Notes: generated by a model from the letters alone, not told the origin. 64,000 nucleotides of DNA from Pedobacter sp. Leaf170 (GCF_920984665.1 NZ_CAKLBP010000002.1:682001-746000), one strand, 5' to 3'. Shown: positions 42,525-52,278, numbered from the stretch's first letter. Numbers and translations are program-made.

Positions 42525-44774
42525 TCAATAATTAATTCCTTTTGGTTTTACTGAAGTAGAATCCATTTTCGGTAAAATTGGTTTAATTTCATTTAGCAAA
42601 GAGTCTATTTTTGCAGTGTTTTTTGGTGCAATAATTTTGGGAATATCTTTAGAAACCGATGGCGAATTAACTTTTGGCGACACAGGCTTCTTTATTGCAG
42701 TTGATTTAGTAACCGGGGCTTTAGCTTTCGCTTTAGGTTTGCCAACAGAACCAATAGCATCTTTTTTAGACCGTGGTCTTTCTTTCGGTTTCCACGAAAA
42801 TCCTTTTAAAACATGATCTTTAGCAATGGTATTTTCGGGGTTTAGTGCACCTTCTACACTGCTGATGTAGGTAATGTCATCAATATCGTTATTTTTAAAA
42901 GTGAACTTTATCCGGCTACTCAAAGTTTGGTTCATCTCTTTGTAAACCTTTGTGCTATCATCTTGTGTGTAATAAATACTTTCAGCATTTCCATCAACAT
43001 ATAAAGTTTTAAGTTTTCCTTCGGAAAAAAAGCCAGTCATGTATCGGCCTTTAATTTGATTAAACCGTAAAGAATCGATTGGAGTATTTACTAGAAAGGC
43101 ATTCCTAAAAGCCTGCAAATTGTTTAATTTATTTTTCTTGAATTGAACATAAATGGTATCGCCAACCATTTGCGAACCTTCTGACCAAATAATAGGATTT
43201 ACGAAACAGCGCAAAGTAGAATCGGCGCTGGTGTAAAATAAACTATCTGTTTTTGCCTGTATGTTGCTTTTGTAAATGCGAACGTTGTGGTAGGCTTTAA
43301 TGGTTCTTGCCTGAACGGTATCTGCAGGGTTAATAACCGAATCTGGCTTTAAAATTTTAGCTGTAGTACTTTTTAAGTTTTTAGCTACAGCGTTTTTGTT
43401 AAGCAAACTATCTACTGTTGTTTTAGCTTTTGTATTTACATTAGGTGTTATAGCTTTCTCAAGCTTTAAACTATCCTTCAATTTTGTGGAAGATTTTGAT
43501 AATGTTGAATCAATCTTGAGCTTTGAAGCTGCTATTTTTAAGCTATCTGGTTTGGGTATTTTATTACGGAGCGAATCCAGATTCAATTTTGTACTATCAA
43601 GCGTAGCTTTTTTTAATAGATCTGGCTTTATTGGCTCATTTTTATCACCACGTTTGTTCTTTTGCTTCTGGTCGTTTTTAGGCTCAGTCTTGTCTATATT
43701 TCGAGCTGGTGGCGGTAGTTTGCCTTTTTTTTCAGGTTTTTCGGCATCTCCGCCTTCTTCCTCATCTTCACCAACCTGGTTATCTGCTTTCACAGAAATC
43801 TTTGGAACAAGCTTCAAAGTTTTCTGTAATACCATTTGTGTTTCCAGGGTATCCGCTCCAAGTCTTAAAGTATCCGGGCGCTTTTTATCTTTTACTGTTA
43901 TAGAATCACCAGAAATAATATCTACATAAGCGTTTTTGGTTACCAGTGTTCGTTGATCTATTTTATAGTAATAACCTAAATCGCCAAACATTTTGGTGCC
44001 GTCTTTTTTATCTGTAAAAACTATATTTTTTACCGCTTTACCATATCCTGCTTTACCAAAATAGTACAAACTATCACCTCTTAGCGATTTTGTGTCTTGT
44101 GTGTATAAATTCTTTTTACCGAAATAAGCATCTTCTGTTAAGGTGTTGTATGCGCCATTTTCAGTATATAAATTATCGTCTTTTCCTTTAATATTGGTCG
44201 GGCCATAAAAATAAGTCCATTTGGTATCTACGTTGTAGCGCATCGTATCAGACTTGATTGTACTTTGCGGGGTAACCACCAATACATTGTAGCGGAAATA
44301 AGCATCGCTGCTATTGTTAAAATAATATCCGTTTTTGCTGGTTAGCGTAACATCTTGTGTTTGAATTTTTCCGCCACTGGTATAAGTACCAATCTTTGCA
44401 ACCATATCATAATCCAAAATATTGGTGGTAAGGGTAGATTTTGGATCAATCATTTTAACATTTCCGGTTAAATGCGCATGCTTTTTATTTCCATCATATT
44501 GCAGCTCATCCGAATAAATATCAGTTGTTAATTGTTGGATGTGAACATTTCTATAGGCTTCAAAATAATTGCGTTCGGTGTAAAAGATTGCGCTATCACA
44601 AGTTAGTGTTGCATTATCTTGCTGAAAAACAGGGTTTTTTAAGAAAATTGCATTCTTATCTCTAACGCCCGTTACGCTCGATGAGGAAATAATTTTTATA
44701 ATAGAACCCTTTTTTTGTCCGAATAAAAACAAAGGACCAATTAAAAAGAAGAGAAAGACAAATATTTTTTGCAC
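42525..44774 (-). CDS. OstA-like (LptA/LptD N-terminal type) exported protein
   Basis: This 749-aa protein has a signal peptide (cleavage near LFLFGQ) and beta-jellyroll repeats of the OstA/LptA type: NPVFQQDNATLTCDSAIFYT, NVHIQQLTTDIYSDELQYDG, and HAHLTGNVKMIDPKSTLTTN. A charged, Lys/Pro/Asp-rich linker at about residues 335-490 separates this part from a second jellyroll segment (YHNVRIYKSNIQAKTDSLFY). LptA-type domains carry lipopolysaccharide across the periplasm. Bacteroidota often have this long form in place of short LptA. It is convergent with rdgB and divergent from tilS. Confidence 0.85.
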   Translation of the reverse strand: MQKIFVFLFFLIGPLFLFGQKKGSIIKIISSSSVTGVRDKNAIFLKNPVFQQDNATLTCDSAIFYTERNYFEAYRNVHIQQLTTDIYSDELQYDGNKKHAHLTGNVKMIDPKSTLTTNILDYDMVAKIGTYTSGGKIQTQDVTLTSKNGYYFNNSSDAYFRYNVLVVTPQSTIKSDTMRYNVDTKWTYFYGPTNIKGKDDNLYTENGAYNTLTEDAYFGKKNLYTQDTKSLRGDSLYYFGKAGYGKAVKNIVFTDKKDGTKMFGDLGYYYKIDQRTLVTKNAYVDIISGDSITVKDKKRPDTLRLGADTLETQMVLQKTLKLVPKISVKADNQVGEDEEEGGDAEKPEKKGKLPPPARNIDKTEPKNDQKQKNKRGDKNEPIKPDLLKKATLDSTKLNLDSLRNKIPKPDSLKIAASKLKIDSTLSKSSTKLKDSLKLEKAITPNVNTKAKTTVDSLLNKNAVAKNLKSTTAKILKPDSVINPADTVQARTIKAYHNVRIYKSNIQAKTDSLFYTSADSTLRCFVNPIIWSEGSQMVGDTIYVQFKKNKLNNLQAFRNAFLVNTPIDSLRFNQIKGRYMTGFFSEGKLKTLYVDGNAESIYYTQDDSTKVYKEMNQTLSSRIKFTFKNNDIDDITYISSVEGALNPENTIAKDHVLKGFSWKPKERPRSKKDAIGSVGKPKAKAKAPVTKSTAIKKPVSPKVNSPSVSKDIPKIIAPKNTAKIDSLLNEIKPILPKMDSTSVKPKGINY

Positions 44775-44826
44775 CCTACAAAGTTAGTTTTTTGTTTTGA
44801 ACGTTCAGAAACCGATTAAAATTAAA

Positions 44827-44834
44827 TATTTTTG
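44827..44834 (+). promoter_or_regulatory. -7 box of tilS
   Basis: TATTTTTG matches TAnnTTTG and ends four bases before the ATG at 44839, the same spacing as at padR and cysS. A -33 element is not clear. Confidence 0.45.
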
Positions 44835-44838
44835 ATGA

Positions 44839-46170
44839 ATGTTACCCTTAAAACAATTTCAGGAATTTATAAACCAGCATAAACTGTTTACAAGTGGTAA
44901 TAAGATTTTGCTTGCCGTAAGCGGCGGTAAAGATTCGATATTAATGCTTCATTTATTCAAAGCTTTAGGCGTTAATATTGGTGTAGCCCATTGTAATTTT
45001 AATTTACGGGCAGATGAGGCAACTCGCGACGAACATTTTGTTAAAATGTTATCAGCTTCGCTAAATCTTTCTTTTCATTTAACGCAGTTTGATACAAAAA
45101 AATATGCTGCAGAACATAAAATTTCTACTCAAATGGCAGCGAGAGAACTCCGTTACCAATGGTTTGAAGAAATCCGTGTACAGCATGGTTATGATTATAT
45201 CGCTTTAGCCCAACACCAAAACGACGCTGTTGAAACTGTGCTGATTAACTTGGTTAGAGGAACCGGAATTAGTGGCTTGCATGGTATTTTGCCCAAGCGG
45301 GATAAATTAATTCGGCCCCTTTTATTTCTCACCAGAGCCGAAATTAATGCTTTAGTTGATGAGCACGACATTAGCTTTGTAGAAGACAGCTCTAACTTAA
45401 GCACAAATTATACTCGGAATAAAATAAGGCTAGATGTAATTCCTCATCTTCAACAAATTAACCCAAACCTCGAGCACACATTTGAGCAAAATATAAACCG
45501 TTTTAGTCAGTTGGAAGAATTTTTGATTTTGAGTGTTAAACGGTTGTCGCTTCAAATCGTTCAGCATAAAAAAGATGGGATATATATTGCAATAAAAGAT
45601 ATAGATGCACTTGAGCCGCAAAACTTATTATTATTTGAATTGCTGAAACCATACCACTTTACAGATCAGGTTGTGGCTGATTTAATTAGCAATCTGCATA
45701 AGCAAAGCGGATTGAAATTTTTAAGCGCCACACATCAGGCAATAATTGACAGAGATTTTTTAATAATTTCAAAGCTTGATGATGGCTTTCATCAGCATAA
45801 AATGATTCATCAGCAAGAAACTGATTTTTACTTTGGCGATTATCATTTTAGCCTAAATTTTAGTAATGAAATCAATTTTATGACAGATAAGAGGGTAGTC
45901 TATGTAGATGCTCAAAATCTGGTTTTTCCAATGGTGATGAGAAACTGGCAAAATGGAGATAAGTTTATCCCGCTAGGAATGCAAAATTTTAAAAAGCTTA
46001 GCGACTTTTTTATCGATGAAAAAGTTCCATTGCATTTGAAAGGCAAAATTCCAATTTTAATAAACGGAAATGGTGATATTATTTGGATTGCAGGATTTAG
46101 ACAGGATAACCGCTACAAATTAACTAAGGCAACAAAAAAAGTTGCTATATTCGAAGTCAAAATTAAATAA
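44839..46170 (+). CDS. tilS: tRNA(Ile)-lysidine synthetase
   Basis: TilS modifies C34 of the CAU-anticodon tRNA-Ile to lysidine so that it reads AUA. The 443-aa protein has the PP-loop S28-G-G-K-D-S33 after KILLAVSGGK, the GVAHCNFNLR segment, ALAQHQNDAVETVLINLVRGTGI (tRNA-binding), EDSSNLSTNYTRNKIR, and the C-terminal TilS_C domain with PLGMQNFKKLSDFFIDEKV. An out-of-frame ATG at 44835 precedes the true start. The next gene begins one base after the stop codon. Confidence 0.95.
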   Translation: MLPLKQFQEFINQHKLFTSGNKILLAVSGGKDSILMLHLFKALGVNIGVAHCNFNLRADEATRDEHFVKMLSASLNLSFHLTQFDTKKYAAEHKISTQMAARELRYQWFEEIRVQHGYDYIALAQHQNDAVETVLINLVRGTGISGLHGILPKRDKLIRPLLFLTRAEINALVDEHDISFVEDSSNLSTNYTRNKIRLDVIPHLQQINPNLEHTFEQNINRFSQLEEFLILSVKRLSLQIVQHKKDGIYIAIKDIDALEPQNLLLFELLKPYHFTDQVVADLISNLHKQSGLKFLSATHQAIIDRDFLIISKLDDGFHQHKMIHQQETDFYFGDYHFSLNFSNEINFMTDKRVVYVDAQNLVFPMVMRNWQNGDKFIPLGMQNFKKLSDFFIDEKVPLHLKGKIPILINGNGDIIWIAGFRQDNRYKLTKATKKVAIFEVKIK

Positions 46171-46171
46171 G

Positions 46172-46657
46172 TTGGAAAGCAGGTACGCATATATCGAAAA
46201 ACAATATATTGGTCGTGATTATGTTCGCATATTCATCAGGCTAATAATGGCAGCATTTTGTTTTGCTGCTTACGTTTACGAACGCGACCGCGATAATACG
46301 CAAGATTTGTTTCTGGTAGTGGGTTTCGGGATAATAGGCGTTTCTATGCTTCTGCTTTTCCTCATCCAATATAAAATTATTGTTGATAATGGTAGCATGA
46401 TTTTAGATGGTCTTTGGACTACCAAACGTGTTAAAATAGATTTAAACAGTATTGTGGATGTTCGTAAAACAACTTACAGTCGTTATTTTTTTAACAATCC
46501 CGTATATAACCTACATACAAAAGGCACCATTCGTTTCTACTCATCTGGTAAAGATGCAGTTGTATTAACAGACCGAGATGGTTTAGAGTATTTTATAGGA
46601 ACTCAAAGGCCAAATGAGTTATTTTTGGTTATCAAAGATGAGATGAAAAACGCGTAG
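46172..46657 (+). CDS. membrane protein with PH-like domain
   Basis: The start is set at TTG 46172, one base after the tilS stop (TAA-G-TTG), giving 161 aa; a longer frame from TTG 46142 would lie inside tilS. Two hydrophobic helices at about residues 20-75 (LIMAAFCFAAYVYE and LFLVVGFGIIGVSMLLLFL) are followed by a small beta-rich domain with DGLWTTKRVKIDLNSIVDVR and IGTQRPNELFLVI, similar in plan to bacterial pleckstrin-homology-like (YdbS/DUF2244-type) domains. It is almost certainly co-transcribed with tilS. Function unknown. Confidence 0.72.
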   Translation: MESRYAYIEKQYIGRDYVRIFIRLIMAAFCFAAYVYERDRDNTQDLFLVVGFGIIGVSMLLLFLIQYKIIVDNGSMILDGLWTTKRVKIDLNSIVDVRKTTYSRYFFNNPVYNLHTKGTIRFYSSGKDAVVLTDRDGLEYFIGTQRPNELFLVIKDEMKNA

Positions 46658-46799
46658 CAATTTTTCTGGGGATAATTTTCCTCAACCTAAACTGCAGGTT
46701 TGCTCAATTTTCCTCAAATCATTCCTGCAAGCTCTAAGATCCGGTGTATTTCCAGCGGCACACTTATTGGATATTGATTAGCAATCCAAACAGATTGTA

Positions 46800-47264
46800 A
46801 TGAAAAAATTCCTATTTCTAGTGCTTCTTGTATCATGCTACAAAGTGTCACTTTCGCAAACTTATAAAGCGAATGTATCCCAGGATTCTGTTAAAAATCT
46901 CAACAACAGAATTGAACTGCTAAAAGCAAACATTAAAATTCTCGAACTGAAAGTTAAAGAATCAGAAGAAGAAGAAGAAGTTGAAAAATTACGACTTAAA
47001 CTTTTAGAAGCTAATGGAAAAGCTAAAGCATCAGCAGAAGAAACTCATAGTTACTCAGATAAAACAGTAAGCAGCTCAACCATTGATATGAAATCGATGG
47101 ATAAAATGTCGAAAAAAGTTAAAGGTGATGCTATTGAAGCAAGAAAAGCTTTAGAACGTTTTAACAAACAAGTTGAAAAGGTTGTAGAAATCCGTTCGCA
47201 AATACAAACGGAAGAGAGAAAAGTTGGTTACAGAAAGCCAACAATAGTTTTTAGCTATGATTAA
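46800..47264 (+). CDS. exported coiled-coil protein
   Basis: This 154-aa protein has a signal peptide (cleavage near SLSQ) followed by strongly charged helical heptads, for example NRIELLKANIKILELKVKES and EEEVEKLRLKLLEANGKAKA, then a Ser/Thr-rich patch and another helix. A periplasmic scaffold or adaptor role is possible. The next gene, a GxxExxY-like protein, starts eight bases before this one stops. I do not recognise the family. Confidence 0.65.
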   Translation: MKKFLFLVLLVSCYKVSLSQTYKANVSQDSVKNLNNRIELLKANIKILELKVKESEEEEEVEKLRLKLLEANGKAKASAEETHSYSDKTVSSSTIDMKSMDKMSKKVKGDAIEARKALERFNKQVEKVVEIRSQIQTEERKVGYRKPTIVFSYD

Positions 47265-47694
47265 TTTAGATTCTCTACAATCCAACGACAACCAAGATAT
47301 GCACAACAATTCGCAAACTGATATTAATTCTCGTAGCAAATTTATGGTACTAATTAATATCGCAATGAATATTCATAGACATTTAGGTAAAAGTTTAAAT
47401 GCTGGTTTGTATAAATCAGCTTTCGAGAGTGAGCTCTCTGATAAAGGTATAAGCTTCGAAGCCAATAAAAAGTACGATGTAAATTATAATGGTGTTATCC
47501 TTAATTATAAATTCCACGTTGATTTTTTAGTAGAGAATGATTTTTTAGTTATCATAAAATCAACTAAACAAACTTTAGATTCAATTGAAACAAACGTATA
47601 TGAAAAGCTAGTAACACCTAGACCAAAAACAGTGCTTATCATAAATTTTTACGAAGATTTACTTCAGTTTAAAAAGATTATAATAAACGAATAA
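47257..47694 (+). CDS. GxxExxY family protein, degenerate (PDDEXK-like)
   Basis: This 145-aa protein resembles the GxxExxY family of PDDEXK-fold proteins: INIAMNIHRHLGKSLNAGLY, then FEANKKYDVNYNGVILNYKF, HVDFLVENDFLVIIKS, and the end KTVLIINFYEDL. Key residues are altered: the name-giving segment reads GKSLNAGLY instead of GxGLLExxY, and the catalytic E-x-K pair reads I-I-K. The D of HVDFL is retained. The start at 47257 overlaps the coiled-coil gene; ATG codons at 47299 and 47344 are alternatives. Probably without nuclease activity. Confidence 0.7.
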   Translation: MINLDSLQSNDNQDMHNNSQTDINSRSKFMVLINIAMNIHRHLGKSLNAGLYKSAFESELSDKGISFEANKKYDVNYNGVILNYKFHVDFLVENDFLVIIKSTKQTLDSIETNVYEKLVTPRPKTVLIINFYEDLLQFKKIIINE

Positions 47695-47809
47695 GCTTTT
47701 TTGATTACTGATGAAGCATTTGTTTGTTAAAAATAAAATGCGCCTATTATTCAAAACCGAAACAAATAGCGCTTAAGTTTTATTATTGCTAAAACCATAT
47801 ATTCGTTTT

Positions 47810-49306
47810 ATGCAAACTCTGCTTACTTCTTCACAAATGCGTGCTGCCGACGAATTTACAATTTCCAGCACACCAATAGCGTCAATTGACTTGATGGAAA
47901 ATGCTGCGAGAGCATTTTGTAGATGTTTTTTAAAGGATGAGTTTAACATCAATAAAAAGATTGCCATTTTCTGCGGCAAAGGGAATAATGGAGGCGACGG
48001 CTTAGCTATAGCGCATATTTTATTGTTAAATGGTTACGAAAGTATTAAGGTATACATTGTTAACTTCAGCGATAAGGAAACTGCCGATTTCTCTATAAAT
48101 CTACAGCGGTTTAATGAATCGGGTTGTAAAAAGGTTATCCTCAATAAGCCATCAGACCTAAAAAATATCTCATCAGATATAATAATCGACGCCATATTAT
48201 GTTCTGGTTTAAATAGACCTTTATCAAAGGATTACCTTGAATTGGCAAAAAAAATAAATGCGTCTGCAAAGAAAGTTTATGCAGTAGATGTTCCGACAGG
48301 TTTTTTTGCAGAAGGAAATTTACCGGATAACTATGAGGGCATCAAAGCCTACAAAACCATCAGTTTCGAAAGACCAAAAATCAATTTCTTTTTTCCGGAA
48401 AGCTTGCAGGCAACACAAAAATTTGAAGTTGTTCCAATCGGACTAAATAATGATTATATCCAAAACCAGAACTCAGATTTTTTTCTAGTTGATTTGGATG
48501 ATATCAAATCTAAAATAAAACCTCGTCAGCTTTTTAGCCATAAAGGTACTTATGGTCACGCTCTGATTATTGCAGGAGATACAAAAACCATGGGCGCCGC
48601 ATTGCTTTCTTGTAAAGCTTGTTTGCATAGCGGAGCCGGTTTAACAACGGCTTGTATTCCAAATAATGGGTTAATTGCGTTAAATACCTTATTGCCCGAA
48701 GTTATGGCGATAGATCGCGATGAAATTTTTAAAACAGAAAATTTAAAGAAATTTTCGGCAATTGCAATTGGTCCGGGATTAGGAACTTCTGAAGAAGCTG
48801 AACGCATGCTCGAAAAGTTAATTACGGAAAATATATCGATGGTAATTGATGCCGATGCATTAAATATAATCTCTAAAAAACAAAATTTATTAGAGAAGTT
48901 ACCACAAAATTCTATCTTAACGCCACATGTTAAAGAATTTGATAGACTTTTCGGAGCACATTCTAATTGGTGGGATAGGGTAGAAACGGCAAGAAAGCAA
49001 GCGCAAAAACTAAATGTTGTTATTGTATTAAAGAATCAATACACATTTATTTGTGCGCCAAATCAGAAAGTTTATGTAAATCCAACAGGTAACCCTGCAA
49101 TGGCGCAAGGTGGTATGGGTGATGTATTAACGGGTATTATAGCCTCGCTTGTGGCTCAGAAATATTCGCCTATTGATGCATGCGTATTGGCCTGCTACCT
49201 ACATGGAAACGCAGGAGATAGCCTAGCTGAAAATCAGGCAGTTGTTACTGCATCACAAATTGCGGAAAGAATTTCAATAGAATTAAATAATGTGCAGAAC
49301 GTTTAA
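47810..49306 (+). CDS. bifunctional NAD(P)H-hydrate epimerase / ADP-dependent dehydratase
   Basis: This 498-aa enzyme repairs the hydrated forms of NADH and NADPH. The N-terminal epimerase (YjeF_N, about residues 1-205) shows SSQMRAADEFTISS, GKGNNGGDGLAIA and VDVPTGFFAEG; the C-terminal dehydratase (about 225-495) shows IIAGDTKTMGAALLSCKA, IGPGLGTSEEA, GNPAMAQGGMGDVLTGIIA. The start is placed at ATG 47810; the longer frame begins with TTG 47786. It ends before a strong bidirectional hairpin. Confidence 0.93.
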   Translation: MQTLLTSSQMRAADEFTISSTPIASIDLMENAARAFCRCFLKDEFNINKKIAIFCGKGNNGGDGLAIAHILLLNGYESIKVYIVNFSDKETADFSINLQRFNESGCKKVILNKPSDLKNISSDIIIDAILCSGLNRPLSKDYLELAKKINASAKKVYAVDVPTGFFAEGNLPDNYEGIKAYKTISFERPKINFFFPESLQATQKFEVVPIGLNNDYIQNQNSDFFLVDLDDIKSKIKPRQLFSHKGTYGHALIIAGDTKTMGAALLSCKACLHSGAGLTTACIPNNGLIALNTLLPEVMAIDRDEIFKTENLKKFSAIAIGPGLGTSEEAERMLEKLITENISMVIDADALNIISKKQNLLEKLPQNSILTPHVKEFDRLFGAHSNWWDRVETARKQAQKLNVVIVLKNQYTFICAPNQKVYVNPTGNPAMAQGGMGDVLTGIIASLVAQKYSPIDACVLACYLHGNAGDSLAENQAVVTASQIAERISIELNNVQNV

Positions 49307-49329
49307 CAATCTTCTTAATTTTATAAAAC

Positions 49330-49365
49330 AAGAAAGGCATGATTTTTTAAAATCAGGCCTTTCTT
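49330..49365. terminator. bidirectional terminator between NAD(P)HX repair and anti-sigma genes
   Basis: AAGAAAGGC (49330-49338) and GCCTTTCTT (49357-49365) pair perfectly, and the inner TGATTTT/AAAATCA extends the stem. It serves both convergent genes. Confidence 0.85.
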
Positions 49366-49380
49366 AAATACTAAATATTT

Positions 49381-50232
49381 TTAAACGCCGCCCATTACGG
49401 TTAATTTTTCCATCGTTGGATTAACACTGCCGCCCATTGGCTCTAATGTTACTGCAAAGGCCTGTGCCTCTTGAATAGATTGCATTTTAATTATTGCATC
49501 TTTTGCTGTAGAATCAGATTTTCCAAAAACGCCTAAGCTTACAGGTTTTCCGTTTACCAGTGCCCAAAGTTGATACTCGTGTTCTGCATCAGCCTTTGGT
49601 AAATCCATAGCTAAATGATTAATTAAAACACTTTTATCTTTTTTATTCCAGTAAACATTCATTTTAGAATTCGGACTAATCGGTTGACCCTGCATTCTAA
49701 TGGTTGCCCACTCTTTACTCTCAGCCATTTCAGCAATGTTGCTTAAGCCTTTGTTATCATATTCAAGCTGACTAACAACTCCTGCAAACTTCTGCTTATC
49801 CAGGTTCAAACTAGCAATTTGTGTATTTGCATCGCTTAACTTATTGTATGTAACAAAAAGCGCTGCTACACTAATAACCAATAACGCAACGCAGGCAACC
49901 AAAGCGTAGCGCAACGTTTTCACTTTGCCATCGCTTCCATCTAAACGAACAATTTTTGGTTCGTTAATGTAATTATCTGCAGTTTCAAAAACCTCTTCAT
50001 AAATATTTAAACCCAGCTTATCAAAAAGTTTCTGTTCAACATCTATAGGAGGTTCTACAGCGTTATTTAGCGCATATTGCTCCATAGCTTGCTCAATCGA
50101 AGCAATCTCATCTCTAACCTCCTGGTATCGAGATGCTATTTCTTCAACCTGCAGCGTTTCTTCGGCCGATAAATCGCCTAAAACGTACAGCTCAAGTACT
50201 CCAGATTCTATATATGCTCTTAAATTTTCCAC
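49381..50232 (-). CDS. anti-sigma factor (RskA-like)
   Basis: The 283-aa protein has a cytosolic N-terminus (MENLRAYIESGVLELYVLGD, EEIASRYQEVRDEI) that would bind the sigma factor, one transmembrane helix at about residues 108-130 (YALVACVALLVISVAALFV), and a periplasmic RskA domain with LPKADAEHEYQLWALVNGKP and a FAVTLEPMGGS end. No zinc-binding HxxxCxxC is seen, so it is of the zinc-free type. The gene lies two bases after the ECF sigma gene, which it should inhibit until a signal triggers release. Confidence 0.88.
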   Translation of the reverse strand: MENLRAYIESGVLELYVLGDLSAEETLQVEEIASRYQEVRDEIASIEQAMEQYALNNAVEPPIDVEQKLFDKLGLNIYEEVFETADNYINEPKIVRLDGSDGKVKTLRYALVACVALLVISVAALFVTYNKLSDANTQIASLNLDKQKFAGVVSQLEYDNKGLSNIAEMAESKEWATIRMQGQPISPNSKMNVYWNKKDKSVLINHLAMDLPKADAEHEYQLWALVNGKPVSLGVFGKSDSTAKDAIIKMQSIQEAQAFAVTLEPMGGSVNPTMEKLTVMGGV

Positions 50233-50234
50233 GC

Positions 50235-50786
50235 TTAATTAAAACTCCTTCTCAATTCTATAATGGCCAATCGGATTCTGGTTTTAACCGTTCCCAATGG
50301 CAAATTTAACTTTTCTGCGGCTTCCACATGTGTGAAACCATTGTAATAAACTAAATTAAGAACAACCTGTAAGTCTGGTTTTAAATTGTTTACAAGTTGC
50401 TTAACGCCAAGGGTATCAGGGTTAAATGTTACCTTATTTTGTTCATCAACGAAACTTACGTTATTTTCTATATCTTGGTTTTTCTGAGAATTTTTAAAAT
50501 CTTTTGAACGAAGCTTATCGATAGAAAGGTTTCGGGCAATATTCATCATCCATGTAAATAGCCTTCCCTTTGTATTGTCGTAATGTGAAGCAGATTGCCA
50601 AATTTTTACAAAGGTTTCTTGTAAAACGTCTTCTGCTAATTCAGTATGGGTGATGATACGTGAAATTACCCCATATAGAGCAGAAGAATACATACTGTAC
50701 AGAGTTTTTAACACTGCCGGATCTTTCGATTGCAATGCCAAAACTATTTCAGTCTCGGTTAAGGTAATTTTTTTTAATGCACTCAC
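50235..50786 (-). CDS. ECF RNA polymerase sigma factor
   Basis: This 183-aa sigma factor has region 2 (LKTLYSMYSSALYGVISRII, DVLQETFVKIWQSASHYD, GRLFTWMMNIARNLSIDKLR) and region 4 with NGFTHVEAAEKLNLPLGTVKTRIR, the promoter-recognition helix. It is closest in plan to the SigK-type group that pairs with RskA anti-sigma factors, which is what the adjacent gene encodes. Target promoters cannot be deduced here. Confidence 0.92.
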   Translation of the reverse strand: MSALKKITLTETEIVLALQSKDPAVLKTLYSMYSSALYGVISRIITHTELAEDVLQETFVKIWQSASHYDNTKGRLFTWMMNIARNLSIDKLRSKDFKNSQKNQDIENNVSFVDEQNKVTFNPDTLGVKQLVNNLKPDLQVVLNLVYYNGFTHVEAAEKLNLPLGTVKTRIRLAIIELRRSFN

Positions 50787-50912
50787 TTATGGTACGAATA
50801 TACAACTCACAACAATAATTGCAAAAAAATGTTTTACAACAATATTCTGTATGGGAGTTCGATTTTGGCTAATAAATAAAACTTTCTATCTTTTGTGAAT
50901 ACCTATATCATT

Positions 50913-51806
50913 TTAAGCTATGCCTTCAATAGGAAAAAGGTGTTTTTCTGCGTGATAAGAAGAGCGAACTAACGGACCGCTTTCAACATATTTTAACCCT
51001 TTCGATAAACCAACTTCTTTGTACATCGCAAATGTATCAGGATGAATCCAATCAACCACCGGGTGGTGGTTTCTGGTTGGTTGCAAATATTGACCTAATG
51101 TTAAAATATGTACTCCATTAGCAACTAAATCATCCATAGCCTCAAAAATATCTTCATCTGTTTCTCCTAAGCCAAGCATAATTCCGGTTTTAGTACGTAA
51201 ACCAAATTCTGAAATTCTTTTTAATGCTTCTAAACTTCTATCGTACTTAGCCTGGATACGCACTTGCTTGGTAAGGCGTTTAACCGTTTCCATATTATGC
51301 GAAACCACTTCAGGTCTTTCTTCTAAAAGACGATATAAATTATCCCATTGACCTTTAAAATCAGGTATTAAGGTTTCTAAAGTTGTAATTGGGCTTTCCC
51401 TGCGAATGGCCTGCAAAGTTTCTGCCCAGATAATAGAACCGCCATCTTTTAAATCATCACGGTCAACCGAAGTAATTACACAATGTTTAACACCCATTAA
51501 TCTAACCGAATCGGCAATACGATTTGGCTCATCAACATCAACAGCTAATGGCCGGCCTGTAGCCACAGCACAAAAAGAGCAGCTACGGGTACAAATATTT
51601 CCTAAAATCATGAAAGTTGCCGTACCTGCACCCCAACATTCGCCCATGTTTGGGCAATTACCACTCTCGCAAATGGTATGAAGTTTATGTGTATCAACTA
51701 AGCTACGTACCTGAGCATATTCCTTACCAACAGGTAATTTAACACGCAACCAATCTGGTTTACGTTTAACTTCAGTTACAGCAGGTACTACCGGTAAATC
51801 AATCAT
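50913..51806 (-). CDS. lipA: lipoyl synthase
   Basis: LipA is a radical SAM enzyme that inserts two sulfur atoms into octanoyl groups to form lipoate on the 2-oxoacid dehydrogenases and glycine cleavage H protein. The auxiliary cluster ligands are C46, C51 and C57 in [12 protein letters not shown], and the radical SAM cluster ligands C72, C76 and C79 in CTRSCSFC. The C-terminal RSSYHAE supplies the final Ser ligand. Length, 297 aa, is normal. No lipB is seen nearby. Confidence 0.96.
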   Translation of the reverse strand: MIDLPVVPAVTEVKRKPDWLRVKLPVGKEYAQVRSLVDTHKLHTICESGNCPNMGECWGAGTATFMILGNICTRSCSFCAVATGRPLAVDVDEPNRIADSVRLMGVKHCVITSVDRDDLKDGGSIIWAETLQAIRRESPITTLETLIPDFKGQWDNLYRLLEERPEVVSHNMETVKRLTKQVRIQAKYDRSLEALKRISEFGLRTKTGIMLGLGETDEDIFEAMDDLVANGVHILTLGQYLQPTRNHHPVVDWIHPDTFAMYKEVGLSKGLKYVESGPLVRSSYHAEKHLFPIEGIA

Positions 51807-52278
51807 AAGGCAAAGTTAAGCAATAGGATTGAAATCTTACACGCTTGAAATGTTGGAATGTTGTAATGTTTGTTTCATATTGTTGAGATAACAATTGCTA
51901 AAACTTAATATTGTTAAAAAAGATTTTGGAAAGGTGCTGTACAGCTTATGGCTTAGGTTCGGTCCGTCTTTCCGTTATATCCCCAAAGAAATTTGGGGGA
52001 TGCCACTTCAATACGGTTTAGGTGGCTAAAACTGAAGCTAAATTTATAGCAAATCTCATGCGACAGAGAAATAATTAATGAAATGCTAAGTAATTAACTT
52101 ATTCTTAATGAAGATTTAATAATTACACCATAAAATTTAACACTTCTGATTAAATTTTACTAAATAATTGAGCTCAATTTAGATAATAATACATTTTTCA
52201 GCAATTTTTTAGTTTTCATATGCGAAAATTCGTTTCATGCTTAAAATGATTTTAAATTTGCAACTCCTTTGATATAAG
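51807..52278. other. non-coding gap with a GAAA-loop hairpin
   Basis: No ORF or RNA gene is recognised. CCCCAAA (51981-51987) and TTTGGGG (51992-51998) form a 7-bp stem closed by the stable tetraloop GAAA. Around 51845-51885 and again at 55022-55060 there are low-complexity runs built on TGTTG and AATGTT. A possible -7 box TAAATTTG lies at 52253-52260 ahead of mqo. Confidence 0.4.

Noticed and set aside
43396..43929. Forward-strand ORF of 177 codons opposite the OstA-like gene
   Set aside because: It is antisense to the Lys/Pro-rich linker of the OstA-like protein; its Phe/Ser/Leu-rich composition is what a complement of such a linker gives, and it has no motif.
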